DNA from: Gammaproteobacteria bacterium
Lineage (GTDB): Bacteria; Pseudomonadota; Gammaproteobacteria; Steroidobacterales; Steroidobacteraceae
Reading direction: 5' to 3'
NCBI GenBank assembly: GCA_017577615.1
Contig: PKRE01000010.1
Span: forward strand, 1-64,000
DNA length: 64,000 nt
In this document: positions 1 through 8,955 of the stretch, one piece after another
How the letters are laid out: every line of letters begins with the position of its first letter
Numbering within the stretch: the stretch's first letter is position 1
Made by a program: the position numbers and the translations under genes
The notes under the pieces: generated by a model
Databases searched by the model: none
What the model was told of the DNA's origin: nothing
Seen by the model: only the letters and a program-made list of their open reading frames with translations

Positions 1-13
1 CGCCATCACAATT

Positions 14-583
14 TTGGAAGCTGGGTTGAAGGATGAGCGCTGGTCTTCTCAATGGCGGTCAACGATTAACATTGACTATGGACGGTTCCTTAGTGCTGCA
101 ATCTTCGTGAAGGCATGGGCCTGTGACGCAGAGCTAGATCAATCTCAGCTGTACAGTAGTGGACTCCAAGTCTGCCGTGGCGCCGTATCAGACCGACCTG
201 TATGGACGGAACTCGCCCAGTCTGAATACATCTCTGGTACTCAGTTGGTGCTACTAGCTGGCTCTCCCACAAAGGCGTTCGAGCTACTCCAAGCCCCTAG
301 AACTTTCTGTAGGGTACATGACTATTACTCTTGGTTCACACAGTTTCTCAAAACCTTGATCTATCAGCACGACCACCCAGACACCGTCAGGCCACGTTTT
401 GATGCTTACTTCGACAAGATTCGTGACCCGTTTTTCAATCCCCCCAGAGACAATCCAAGAGGAGAGAACCTTCCGGGTTTGCCGCTCCTTCGCCTCCGCC
501 TCGCTTTGATCCGCTGGATCTACATCGAGCGCCAACCAGTGGCGGGCAACTGGCGCAACATCATCGCGCAGATCGGATATTAG
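14..583 (+). CDS. Hypothetical protein, possibly partial at the left edge
   Basis: An open frame of about 189 residues from a TTG; the frame stays open to the window edge, so the true start may lie outside. The product is rich in Tyr, Phe and Trp and has no signal peptide or membrane segment that I can see. I recognise no family. Base composition is lower in GC than the flanking genes, which could mean recent acquisition. An antisense frame at 284-751 overlaps it, but the plus-strand product has the more protein-like composition. No function is proposed. Confidence 0.45.
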   Translation: MEAGLKDERWSSQWRSTINIDYGRFLSAAIFVKAWACDAELDQSQLYSSGLQVCRGAVSDRPVWTELAQSEYISGTQLVLLAGSPTKAFELLQAPRTFCRVHDYYSWFTQFLKTLIYQHDHPDTVRPRFDAYFDKIRDPFFNPPRDNPRGENLPGLPLLRLRLALIRWIYIERQPVAGNWRNIIAQIGY

Positions 584-766
584 GGATGGCGCTCGTTGCG
601 GCGATGTGACAGCCATTGCGCTCTCGAGCATTCTGGAAGCACGCACGGCAGTGTTGCAGCACCTCTCCGGTCTAGCTTCCACAGCCCCCAAACATGTCAA
701 GATCAGACATGAATTTCGAACAGCATCCCCACGTTCAACCCAGTCGAACACAAGGAGGGAATTGCA

Positions 767-1171
767 ATGCCGAGGATTTCAGGTCAATGCCTTTGCGGCG
801 CGGTGAAGTTCGAAGCGCAAGAGGCCGATGATGAGTTCCATGTCTGCCACTGCGGGATGTGTCGTCGCTGGGGCAGCGGTCCGTTCATGGCGGTGCGTGC
901 CAACGGGGTCGAGTTTTCCGGCACCGAGCATCTCGACAGATACCGGTCGTCCGAGTGGGCAGAGCGCGGCTTCTGCAAGAAATGCGGCTCGAACCTGTTC
1001 TACTTCTTGATTCCAGGCAATGAATACTTCGTCAGTGTGGGCGCTCTGCAGGACCCTCCCGCCTTGACGCTCGGCTCGGAGCTCTTCATTGACCACAAGC
1101 CTGCAGGCTATGAACTCGCTGGCTCCCACCGCAAGCTCACTGAAGCCGAATTCTTCGCGGAATGGTCGTGA
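767..1171 (+). CDS. GFA family (CENP-V/GFA domain) zinc protein
   Basis: A 134-residue protein with the cysteine pattern of the glutathione-dependent formaldehyde-activating enzyme (GFA) fold: CxC at 8-10, CxCxxC at 27-32 and CxxCGS at 70-75, which bind two zinc ions in the family. Some members are linked to formaldehyde-glutathione adducts, but most small GFA proteins have no proven substrate. The ATG at 767 follows a strong Shine-Dalgarno AAGGAGGG with good spacing. It appears monocistronic. The family call is firm; the reaction is not known. Confidence 0.88.
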   Translation: MPRISGQCLCGAVKFEAQEADDEFHVCHCGMCRRWGSGPFMAVRANGVEFSGTEHLDRYRSSEWAERGFCKKCGSNLFYFLIPGNEYFVSVGALQDPPALTLGSELFIDHKPAGYELAGSHRKLTEAEFFAEWS

Positions 1172-1553
1172 GACCCGCCTTGTGAGCGAGGGCAAACGTG
1201 AGCCGGCGCCGCCGCACGCTCGAGACGCCCATTCGTGGTACAGGCCATGCTGAAGAGAAAACGACACTAATCGAGTTTGTCGGCGGGTTGCGAGGCCGCT
1301 AGCTCCTGCACTGGCGGATGGATGTCTAGCCATACGTTGCCGAGGCATCTCATGGTCACCCTACTCGACTTCGGCATTGTCTTGATTCACAAGTGGATCA
1401 AGCGCTCATGCAGCGATGCTTGGGCAAGGGCAAGAACGATCCTCACGAGACTTGAACCTCAAGCGTAGGGCTGAGCTCGTAGTGGATGTATTGACGGCCA
1501 CCCACGCTATATCTACGCTGACACATCGTCAACGGATCGTTGAGCAGCCACAT
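1172..1553. other. Intergenic stretch, no supported gene
   Basis: About 380 bases between the GFA gene and the GH12 gene. Short frames here lack ribosome binding sites and family likeness. The only structure I see is the dyad CAACG-GAT-CGTTG at 1530-1542, just upstream of the likely GH12 start. Confidence 0.5.
1530..1542. promoter_or_regulatory. Small dyad upstream of the GH12 gene
   Basis: CAACG-GAT-CGTTG, perfect 5-base arms, ends 11 bases before the likely ATG at 1554. Position would suit a repressor or leader site. Its half-sites have the same sequence as those of the dyads near the TonB receptor, but in opposite orientation and with a 3-base gap, so a shared regulator is not established. 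Confidence 0.25.
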
Positions 1554-2435
1554 ATGAGCGCAGACAGCCGGGTAGGCGCTTCCAGGGGCAGCGATCGCGA
1601 TCGCATCGACTCGCGTCTGCGATCATGGAGCAGATTTCTTGTGACAGCCGTCGCGATCGTTGGCAGCGCATATAACGGCACAACTCAAGCTGCTGATGAT
1701 CCTTCGAAGGAGCTTGGCTGCGGTGATACGTATACCGAAGCGCTGGCAATCGGCCGCATCGCGAACAATGCATGGAATAGACAAGCTGCAGGCGACTATC
1801 CGTCGAGGCAGTGCATCCGGCTCCGCAGTACCCCGAACGGCCAACAATACGGCTGGTCCTGGGACTGGCCGACACAAAGTGACACTCTGCTTTCATTTCC
1901 TCAAGTGATCTTCGGCTGGAAGCCGTGGGACGGCGGCAAGTCGTCGCATCCGCAGTTGCCGATGCGCATCGCAGAGGTCGGGAGACTGGAGCTCTCCTAC
2001 GAGATTGAGACGCGTGCGAGCGGCAAGCACAATCTGGCTACCACGCTCTGGCTCACCAGAACCGGCTCGATTGGCGCGGAACCGAATCCGAAAGACATCA
2101 ACACTGATCTGATGATTTGGACCGACGGGTTCGACTTCGATCCTTTCGGGACACAGGTCGGGCGCGCATCGATCGACGGTCTCGACTTTGAGGTTTGGTT
2201 CGCGAGCGAGCTCAGTACGCCTGACGCGGATGGCCCCCGCTGGAGCTACGTCGCTTACAGAGCGACCGCCAAGCGGTCGGCCGCTTCCCTCGATCTGAAG
2301 GCGTTCTTAATTGATGCGATCGAGCGCGGCTACGTATCCCCCGACCACTACGTATCCGACGTCGAGGTGGGCAATGAGATCATGAGCGGCGCAGGTGAGA
2401 CGTGGATCAAGACGATATCGCTGGTGGTGAGGTGA
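1554..2435 (+). CDS. Exported glycoside hydrolase family 12-like protein
   Basis: The start at 1554 gives 293 residues; the frame is open further upstream but gains nothing recognisable. A hydrophobic segment at about 28-46 ending TTQA is a likely Sec signal peptide after a long basic n-region. The mature part has GH12 (clan GH-C jelly-roll endoglucanase/xyloglucanase) features: NNAWN near 71, WSWDWP near 101, PQVIFGWKPW near 116, NLATTLWL near 160, LMIW at 186-189 and GNEIMSGAGETW near 273. Glu275 fits the acid/base. At the nucleophile position, where GH12 enzymes usually have Glu before the hydrophobic-MIW motif, this protein has Asp185. Predicted role is exported beta-1,4-glucan or xyloglucan cleavage, with the Asp making activity uncertain. 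It converges with the galactokinase-like gene. Confidence 0.75.
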   Translation: MSADSRVGASRGSDRDRIDSRLRSWSRFLVTAVAIVGSAYNGTTQAADDPSKELGCGDTYTEALAIGRIANNAWNRQAAGDYPSRQCIRLRSTPNGQQYGWSWDWPTQSDTLLSFPQVIFGWKPWDGGKSSHPQLPMRIAEVGRLELSYEIETRASGKHNLATTLWLTRTGSIGAEPNPKDINTDLMIWTDGFDFDPFGTQVGRASIDGLDFEVWFASELSTPDADGPRWSYVAYRATAKRSAASLDLKAFLIDAIERGYVSPDHYVSDVEVGNEIMSGAGETWIKTISLVVR

Positions 2436-2498
2436 GGCATAGGGAATCACGAGAGAACCCCGAATCGACGCTCCGGTTCTCCGGTGCTCTGCCCCTGT

Positions 2499-3548
2499 TC
2501 ACACCAGCTCCTTCCCTGCCAATCCTGCGGCCCGATAGTCCTTCAGCACCGCCGCTTTGACTTGGCTGGCCGTGCCACGATGCACCAAAGCCGCACATGC
2601 GCCACCGAAACCTGTCAGACGTGCTCCGTACACTTTCGGGTGCTCCTGTAAGAGACGCACCATCTCATCGAGTGGCGCAACCGACGCATCGTAGTCGTCG
2701 CGAAGGCTGGCATGCGACTGATTCATCAGCTCGCCGAGGCGCGTTGCATCGACTCCGTGAGCGGCCTCGAGGGCGCGCGCGTTCTCCGTGATGACGTGAC
2801 GCGCGCGGCGAGCGAGCGGCTCGGGGAGCTGCTCAATTCGCTCCAGCGTGCTTTCGTCACGCAGCGCTGTGATGCCGAGTAACCGCGCCGCACGCTCGCA
2901 CTCGCTACGACGCTCATCTTGGCCGCTGGTTGTCGACGTGCGCGCCACATTGCTGTCGAGCACGATCAGATCGGCATCGGGCCATGGCAGCAACTCATGC
3001 TCCATCGTTCGCGCATCGATGAGCAGCATGCGGCTGGGCTGACCGATACTCGCGACCATCTGATCAAGCATGCCGGAGCGAGCTCCGGCATATTCGACTT
3101 CTGCGCGTCGCGCGAGCTTGGCGAGCTCGACATCGTCGAGGTCGATGCTCAACAACGCTCGCAATGCGCGCAGCGCTGCGACCTCGAGCGCCGCGCTGCT
3201 CGACAGACCGACTCCCACCGGCACATCCGAGCCGATGTGCACCAACAGGGGCGGGACTTCGACACCGCCAGTGCGCAATACCTCGATGCACCCGAAGATG
3301 TACTTGCCGAACCCGCGCGGCGGTGCACCGGCATCTTCGTACTCCAGAAACTCTCCGAGGTTCGCTGAGTAGAAGCGATAGCGGCGGCTGGCACTACGCG
3401 CGACGCTCACCTTGGCCGTCTGCGGGATTGTCGCCGCCAGTACATAGCCTACACAGTGGGCGGTGTGCTCGCCGAGGAGGTAGACACTGCCGGGCGCCTC
3501 GGCACTGGCCTCAGAAGCGCACTTGAATACATCGGCAAAGCTGCGCAT
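2499..3548 (-). CDS. galK: GHMP kinase, galactokinase family, altered sugar-site signature
   Basis: A 349-residue GHMP kinase most like galactokinase, which makes galactose 1-phosphate from galactose and ATP. The ATP loop is GVGLSSSAALEV near 112, the catalytic Asp is D162 in GMLDQM, and the C-terminal motif is GARLTGFGGACAALV. The N-terminal galactokinase signature is changed: the usual GRVNLIGEHTDYN reads GSVYLLGEHTAHC, so the active-site Arg is Ser21 and the sugar-binding Asp is Ala30, while Glu27 and His28 remain. The rest of the chain, including LDSNVAR and HVITENARALEAA, is typical of GalK. It may be a galactokinase with relaxed activity or a kinase for a related sugar. It is divergent from nhaA. 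Confidence 0.75.
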   Translation of the reverse strand: MRSFADVFKCASEASAEAPGSVYLLGEHTAHCVGYVLAATIPQTAKVSVARSASRRYRFYSANLGEFLEYEDAGAPPRGFGKYIFGCIEVLRTGGVEVPPLLVHIGSDVPVGVGLSSSAALEVAALRALRALLSIDLDDVELAKLARRAEVEYAGARSGMLDQMVASIGQPSRMLLIDARTMEHELLPWPDADLIVLDSNVARTSTTSGQDERRSECERAARLLGITALRDESTLERIEQLPEPLARRARHVITENARALEAAHGVDATRLGELMNQSHASLRDDYDASVAPLDEMVRLLQEHPKVYGARLTGFGGACAALVHRGTASQVKAAVLKDYRAAGLAGKELV

Positions 3549-3805
3549 GACCGAATCTCGAGCGTCTGAACGTCGCCAATTTTCGCCCGGTGCCCTGCCC
3601 TACCCCACGCAACGGATCCCTCTCGAACATCGGTGCACGGATGGGCTCCAAGTCGACTTTCCAACGCTCGAGCGCCGAAGTCGATCCGTCTTCTTGCACG
3701 TGCTCGCGATCACATGTGTAATATTGCGCTGGGTGTCGAGCCGCATCTTGCGTACATCGATAGGTCTTAGAACTGGTCGGGCCGCTAGTTCGTAGAGGTG
3801 GATTC

Positions 3806-5182
3806 ATGCATCGGCCCGGACCGCGCGTCCCTCCTGAACGGCTTGTTGCCGAACGAGTCTTCAACGCCCTCGAACGCTTTCTGCACGTCGAAGCAGTAAG
3901 CGGTGTCGTGCTGCTCATTGTCACGGCGGCGGCGCTCATTTGGGCAAACTCTCCTGCCGGCGCTTCGTACCAGCATTTCTGGCATGCGCCGGTCACCTTC
4001 GGTTTCGGCGAGTATTCGATCTCGCAATCGCTGCACTTCTGGGTCAACGACGGCTTGATGACGATCTTCTTCTTGGTGGTCGGCCTGGAAATCCGACGCG
4101 AGATCTACGAGGGGGCGCTGTCGAACCTGCGGCTCGCAGCGTTGCCGCTCGCCGCCGCGCTGGGCGGCGTTGCAGTCCCCGCCATCATCTACTCCATCCT
4201 GAACACCGACCCAGCACTGCACCGCGGCTGGGCCATCCCCACCGCCACCGACATTGCATTCGCGGTCGGTGTGCTTGCGCTGCTCGGCAGGGCGATTCCG
4301 CCCTCCGTTCGCATTCTGCTGCTCGCCCTTGCGATCATCGATGACATCGTCGCGGTTCTCATCATCGCCTTTTTCTACTCGAGCGGGCTCGATCCCTCGG
4401 GTCTACCCTTCGCAATCAGCGGTGTTCTGCTCGTGCTCGTGTTTCAACGGCTCGGGATCGGCAACGCGTTCGCGTATGTCATGCCTGGCGCGCTGCTGTG
4501 GATTGGCTTCCTCATGATCGGCATTCATCCCGCGCTCGCCGGCGTCATGCTCGGCCTGATGACGCCAGTCGTTCCCCTCGTGTATCGCGAAAGACCATTG
4601 GCGGTCGTCGCGCGTCTGTTGGATGAATTCGGTCGGCGCGCCCAATCGGATGAGGGTCACGTCGATCCACGGTCGTTGCTCGAGCCTGTCAAGCAGCTCA
4701 GGCGCGCACAACGCGACGTGCTGCCGCCCGTCACGCGCGTCCAGGCAGCGCTCCACCCATGGGTCGCCTTCGGGATCATGCCGCTCTTCGCTCTGGCGAA
4801 CGCTGGTGTCGCGTTCGGCGGCTTCGACTTCGAGATCGCCGGCACGCAGTCGGTCATGCTCGGCGTGCTCCTTGGGCTGGTGCTGGGCAAGCCGATCGGG
4901 ATCGTGCTGGCAAGCTGGCTCACAGTGCGACTCGGCTGGTGCCAATTGCCGCCGGATGCCACTTGGCGCGGCGTCCTCGTGGTTGGCTGCCTCGGCGGCA
5001 TCGGCTTCACAATGTCGATCTTCGTCGCGAATCTCGCGTTCGAATCCGAACCGTTGCTGAACGCCGCAAAGCTCGGCGTGCTCGCTGGCTCGGGTTGCGC
5101 AGCGGTGATCGGCCTCATCGTCGGAAAATTGATCGTCCGCGGTGAGCGCGCCGGGACGCCAGCCGCCGACAGCGTGCGGTGA
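3806..5182 (+). CDS. nhaA: Na+/H+ antiporter NhaA
   Basis: A 458-residue inner-membrane protein with about 12 hydrophobic segments. NhaA hallmarks are all present: FWVNDGLMTIFFLVVGLEI near 79, GWAIPTATDIAFAVGVLALLG near 141, and the ion-binding Asp pair at 179-180 in LAIIDD. The family exchanges external H+ for internal Na+ or Li+ and supports pH and salt homeostasis. The extra charged loop between the two halves (about 265-310) is longer than in E. coli NhaA. The ATG follows a GAGGTGG-like ribosome binding site. Transcribed alone, divergent from galK. Confidence 0.95.
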   Translation: MHRPGPRVPPERLVAERVFNALERFLHVEAVSGVVLLIVTAAALIWANSPAGASYQHFWHAPVTFGFGEYSISQSLHFWVNDGLMTIFFLVVGLEIRREIYEGALSNLRLAALPLAAALGGVAVPAIIYSILNTDPALHRGWAIPTATDIAFAVGVLALLGRAIPPSVRILLLALAIIDDIVAVLIIAFFYSSGLDPSGLPFAISGVLLVLVFQRLGIGNAFAYVMPGALLWIGFLMIGIHPALAGVMLGLMTPVVPLVYRERPLAVVARLLDEFGRRAQSDEGHVDPRSLLEPVKQLRRAQRDVLPPVTRVQAALHPWVAFGIMPLFALANAGVAFGGFDFEIAGTQSVMLGVLLGLVLGKPIGIVLASWLTVRLGWCQLPPDATWRGVLVVGCLGGIGFTMSIFVANLAFESEPLLNAAKLGVLAGSGCAAVIGLIVGKLIVRGERAGTPAADSVR

Positions 5183-5264
5183 CCCATACAATGGGGCACG
5201 AGCTCTAAGACCAAAACCGCACACTCTCTGCGCGTGTTGGTTTGCCTCCAGGCCCAGGCCGACC

Positions 5265-7016
5265 TCACAGAATCTGTTCTTTTCCCGTGCGCAGCATGTA
5301 GGTGCGCACGAGCGGGAGCGGCGGACTGCCGTAGGAAAGGAGCTGGTCGTGGAAGGCTTTCCAGGCTTTCTCACCGCCGCGTGGCGCAGTCCAGTCGGCT
5401 CGCAGCTTGCGGATCATGAGCTTACCGAGCGTATGGCTGAGATAAGCCGGATCGTAGGTGCCGCGTGCCGCTCTTCGACGCGCGCTGACAGCATCCTGGT
5501 ATGCCTGCTCGCGAAACATCCGTTCACATTCCTCGAGGCGCATCTCTTCGGTGTGCAAACCAATGGCACACAGGTATTGCACGTTGCGCGCGAGAGCGTT
5601 CAGCAATTGTCCAATGTGCAGCGCGGGGACATCGGTTGCCAATCCCTTCTCGATCATCAGCTCTTCGGCGTAATGCGCCCATCCTTCCGCGAACGCAGAG
5701 CTGACGAACAGTTGGCCGAACCGCCACTGGACGCGACTCGCATGCAGAGAATGCAAGAAGTGACCAGGCCACACCTCGTGAACCGTTGTGAACATCAAGT
5801 CGGCCTGACCCGGTAAGTACGCTGCCTGCATCGCGCTGGACCACTGCGGATCGGGCGGCGCGATGTAGTAAATGGCAGGCATGCCTTTATCGAATGGACC
5901 TGGTATTGCCAGATAGGCAAACTGCTGTCTGCGATAAGGCGGCGCTTCCGCGACCCGCACCTCGTCGGCGTCCGGGACGGAGACGATATCCCGCTCGACC
6001 ACGAACTGCTTCAGGATCGGAAGCTGATGACGTACGCCCTCCACCGAACCTGGCTGCGGCTTATCCGCGCTCACTGTCGCAGCGCAAGCCTCGACGGTCT
6101 CGCCAGGCAAGAACCGAGCGCACGCCTCGACGAGTGCCGCGCGATTGCGCTCGAGCTCCGCCTGACCGGCCTGCTCCAGCCGTTCGAGCGACACGGTCAC
6201 GCGCTCGGTCGTCGCCAGCATGCGTGCGAAGCGCTCCGGCCCGAGCGCATATGCCTCAGTCGCTGTGCCACGCAGCGACTCGAACCAAGCACGCATCTCC
6301 AGCATCGCCTTCGCTGCTGTATCGGCAGCCGATGCGAGCTCTGCTTGCAGCTGCGCATTGCTCACGTCGGCGAACACCACCACCGCATCGCCGCGAAAGA
6401 ACTCTGCAAAGCCTTCACATGCGTCTATCGCATAGTCGACGTACGTTCGCGGCAATGGTGGCTGGAGCGTCTCGCGAATCGCGCTGAGCGCCCCGGGCAG
6501 CGCCTCCAAGTACCTGACGAATGCTCCGAGCCGTTGCTCCGCAGGCGCGTAGGGCACCGTCGCGTACGTGCTCGGATCGAGCCCGTGCTCGAAGTAATAG
6601 ATGGGATTCCTGTAGGGAAAGCGAGCGTCGCGCAGCCAGAACAGATCGCGATCGATCACACTGATCAAGTAGTCTCGCTGAAAGCGATGAGTCGGCAACA
6701 GCGTTGCGTCTTCAAAGGTCTGTGCGCGCCGCCGCAAGGCTTCGAGACGTTGGATCTCTTGCTCGATCGCAGACGAGCGCCAGTCCGGCAACCTGCCATC
6801 GAACTCGTGCCGCCCTGCCTTCACGGCGAAGGTCGGATTGGCGGAAAAGTACGCTTCGATGAAGTCCTGCACGAAACGCGGCCAGGCTGCGTTTGCGGCG
6901 GCGGCCGCCGCCGCTGGCGGCGTACGCGTGGGCACCGGCGATTCGTTCTGTCCGCAACCGATCATCAGGATGCAAGTAAGCGCCACCGACGCACCTTGCA
7001 TCACAACACGCAGCAT
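5265..7016 (-). CDS. DUF885 family lipoprotein, putative metallopeptidase
   Basis: A 583-residue protein whose N-terminus ends in the lipobox LMIGC (Cys21), followed by a Pro/Ala-rich linker, so probably anchored in the outer membrane or facing the periplasm. The body matches the DUF885 family: HEVWPGHFLH at 413-422 and EGWAHYAEEL at 444-453 are its conserved putative zinc-binding helices, similar in layout to HExxH gluzincin peptidases. Most family members have no proven substrate; a dipeptidase or carboxypeptidase role is inferred. It converges with nhaA and has a rhomboid gene upstream on the same strand. Confidence 0.85.
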   Translation of the reverse strand: MLRVVMQGASVALTCILMIGCGQNESPVPTRTPPAAAAAAANAAWPRFVQDFIEAYFSANPTFAVKAGRHEFDGRLPDWRSSAIEQEIQRLEALRRRAQTFEDATLLPTHRFQRDYLISVIDRDLFWLRDARFPYRNPIYYFEHGLDPSTYATVPYAPAEQRLGAFVRYLEALPGALSAIRETLQPPLPRTYVDYAIDACEGFAEFFRGDAVVVFADVSNAQLQAELASAADTAAKAMLEMRAWFESLRGTATEAYALGPERFARMLATTERVTVSLERLEQAGQAELERNRAALVEACARFLPGETVEACAATVSADKPQPGSVEGVRHQLPILKQFVVERDIVSVPDADEVRVAEAPPYRRQQFAYLAIPGPFDKGMPAIYYIAPPDPQWSSAMQAAYLPGQADLMFTTVHEVWPGHFLHSLHASRVQWRFGQLFVSSAFAEGWAHYAEELMIEKGLATDVPALHIGQLLNALARNVQYLCAIGLHTEEMRLEECERMFREQAYQDAVSARRRAARGTYDPAYLSHTLGKLMIRKLRADWTAPRGGEKAWKAFHDQLLSYGSPPLPLVRTYMLRTGKEQIL

Positions 7017-7396
7017 CGAACGCTGAGACCTGGATGAGCTGTAGCTTCTAAGCTGTAGACGCCGGCGTACGGCGCGGGTCTGTACCTCGTCCTGATTCTA
7101 TTTCCCCAATGAAGCGAAGCCCCGTCGCGGACGGCGGGGCTTCGTGTCCACGGATCCTGTCCTCGAGTCTATTCGCGGTGGATCCGAGACATTGGAAGCG
7201 CTCGGAATCAGCCTTTGAACGAAAAGCCCTCATTCGAAGAACGGGTGCGATTCGTTCGTTCACTGAAACGTTGCCGCTTCCAACCTCACGACGCTCGAGC
7301 ACCGACCGAAGTTCCCCGCTCGTTAGTAAGGGTTCGGCGTATCAGAACAACGCCGACGACCAGGAGTTCCTGACGACTCAGCCCCTCCGGCTCAGT
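7017..7396. other. Intergenic stretch with one strong hairpin
   Basis: About 380 bases between the rhomboid stop and the DUF885 start, both on the minus strand. No supported gene or tRNA. A strong hairpin lies at 7115-7144. Confidence 0.5.
7115..7144. terminator. GC-rich hairpin, possible terminator or attenuator
   Basis: CGAAGCCCCGTC / GGCGGGGCTTCG form a 12-bp stem (one G-T pair) around a 6-base loop. Neither side has a clear T-run, so intrinsic termination is uncertain. On the minus strand it lies in the leader of the DUF885 gene and downstream of the rhomboid gene. Confidence 0.4.
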
Positions 7397-7990
7397 TCAG
7401 CCGAGCAGCGCACGGTATGCGCCTGGATCGGTCAGCGCAACGAACAGGAGGCCTGCGACAGCGCCGCCGAAATGCGCATCATGGTTGATGCGGCCTCGTG
7501 GGTTCTTTGCTGCATACCAACTGTACGCAAGATAGGCGACGGCGAAGAGCGGCGCGGGAATCGGTACCGGAATCGGAATAATGATCAGAGATTGGCTCGG
7601 GTTGTAAACGATTGCCGCGAACAACACCGCGGAGATCGCACCTGAGGCACCGAGAGAAGCGTACTCGGGATTGTTCTTGTGCTTCTGGTAGGTCCCAGCA
7701 TGGCTCGCGATTAGCCCGCTGAAATACAACAACGCGAATTTCACGCTGCCGATCCAGCGCTCGAGGGGAAACGCAAAGAAATAGAACGTCACCATGTTGA
7801 ACAACAGGTGCGTCAGATCGGCATGCACGAAACCGCTCGTGATAAAGGTTTCGTATTGCCGCTTGCGCGCGATCCAGTAGGGACGGAATAGATTGCGCTC
7901 GATGATCCTGGGGTTCGTGTACAACCCCATGAGACTGAGCGCAATCGTTCCGGCGAAAATCACGAGGGCGACTGAGATCTCGATGTTCAC
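7397..7990 (-). CDS. Rhomboid family intramembrane serine protease
   Basis: A 197-residue polytopic membrane protein. Catalytic Ser116 sits in the rhomboid motif GASGA and the partner His173 in HDAHFGGAVAG; an HxxxH..N stretch (HADLTHLLFNM, 56-66) forms the conserved second-helix motif. About six transmembrane helices are visible, the minimal bacterial rhomboid core. The family cleaves transmembrane substrates inside the inner membrane; the substrate cannot be predicted. The start ATG is followed by a hydrophobic first helix. Confidence 0.92.
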   Translation of the reverse strand: MNIEISVALVIFAGTIALSLMGLYTNPRIIERNLFRPYWIARKRQYETFITSGFVHADLTHLLFNMVTFYFFAFPLERWIGSVKFALLYFSGLIASHAGTYQKHKNNPEYASLGASGAISAVLFAAIVYNPSQSLIIIPIPVPIPAPLFAVAYLAYSWYAAKNPRGRINHDAHFGGAVAGLLFVALTDPGAYRALLG

Positions 7991-8220
7991 GAAAGCACTC
8001 TACTTGCTGACAACACGGATCTGCCCCAAGTTGTGGACCACACTGACGTCGCTATATGCACGGGCAGTGTGGACGCCGAGCAGAGGGCGAACGCTGCGAC
8101 GACAGCGCATTACAGAGCAAGAAGGCTGAACCGTTCAGGGCGTCTGTTCTTCTTGAGGTAGACGACAAGGATGCAACGATGCGGTGCGCACGGCAACTGC
8201 GTTAGCTCGGCCCCCTCCCT

Positions 8221-8440
8221 GCCCTCCCCCGCTTCGCGGGGGAGGGAATGTGCGGAGCCGTCACGCGTGGCGCACAGCCGTGAGTCATGACCTGGCCTCC
8301 CCGCTTCGCGGGAGGGAATGTGCGGAGCCGTCACGCGCGGCGCACAGCCGTGAGTCATGACCTGGCCTCCCCGCTTCGCGGGAGGAAATGTGCGGAGCCG
8401 TCAGGCGCGGTGCAAAGCCGTGAGTCATGACCTGCCCCTC
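8221..8440. repeat. Tandem array of a 70-bp hairpin-bearing unit
   Basis: Units at 8281-8350 and 8351-8420 differ at only four positions. A partial first unit (8221-8280) and a decaying fourth (8421-8440) flank them. Each unit holds CCCCGCTTCGCGGG and the constant part AATGTGCGGAGCCGTCA. Unlike a CRISPR array, there are no unique spacers: the whole unit repeats. Confidence 0.85.
8222..8246. repeat. GC-rich hairpin repeat, copy 1
   Basis: CCCTCCCCCGC, loop TTC, GCGGGGGAGGG: an 11-bp perfect stem. The same 25-mer recurs at 18094-18118 and a longer-loop version at 21403-21438; shortened forms lie near 8297 and 8367. Confidence 0.85.
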
Positions 8441-8955
8441 CGCGCTTCCGGTGTGGGCATGTGTGGAGGAACAAGCAGGTATGCCTGTTGTGCTGGAAGA
8501 AGGGCATGTGCGCCTGCTGAATGACGAAGAGAGCGTGTATGCCCGCTGCGTAGGAAGAAAGCGCGAAGTCAGGCATAGGGATCGATAAGGGAATGCGCGT
8601 TCGCGTGCATGCGCCGGCTGCCCGCCGCCCTGTACGTCGGCTGAAAATGCCTAGCCCTCACCAGCGCCAACAGACGCGCGGGCTGGCTGGGTGCTTCGTG
8701 CGACGCCGCTACAGGCTGAGAAGCCTCTCGCCAGCGCCCGGAGCACAGCGAATGGATTGAAGCGCAGTGCCGCCGCGTGCGATCGCGTCGCAATGTTTTC
8801 GCAAGCGCAAGCGTGCCGCTCAGTTCTTTCGCGTTGCGTCGCTCGCTCGCGCCTTCCGCAAGAGGATCGGTCACGAGCCCTTCGGACCGTGGCGATCGGC
8901 TGACAGCGTGTGCATTGGATACGGAACGCGGCTGGCGCTCGCGCGTTCGTAGGGC

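Larger units (their letters stand above)
7991..8955. other. Long non-coding stretch with tandem repeats
   Basis: Nearly 1 kb between the rhomboid start and a small plus-strand gene. Open frames here are low-complexity, lack ribosome binding sites and mostly translate the repeats. The notable content is the 70-bp tandem repeat at 8221-8440 built on the GC-rich hairpin. I see no RNA gene. Confidence 0.6.

Noticed and set aside
284..751. Minus-strand 155-residue open frame over the first gene
   Set aside because: Overlaps the more protein-like plus-strand frame and has no recognisable motif or start signal.
4403..5374. 323-residue minus-strand open frame within nhaA
   Set aside because: Antisense shadow of a well-supported gene, rich in His, Arg and Glu without motifs.
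8221..8440. CRISPR-like tandem array
   Set aside because: The whole 70-bp unit repeats without unique spacers, only two full units exist, and no cas gene is near.
8110..8576. Minus-strand open frames with repeated residues such as CATRDGSAHSLPREAG
   Set aside because: They translate the 70-bp tandem repeat and hairpins; no ribosome binding site and no protein family.
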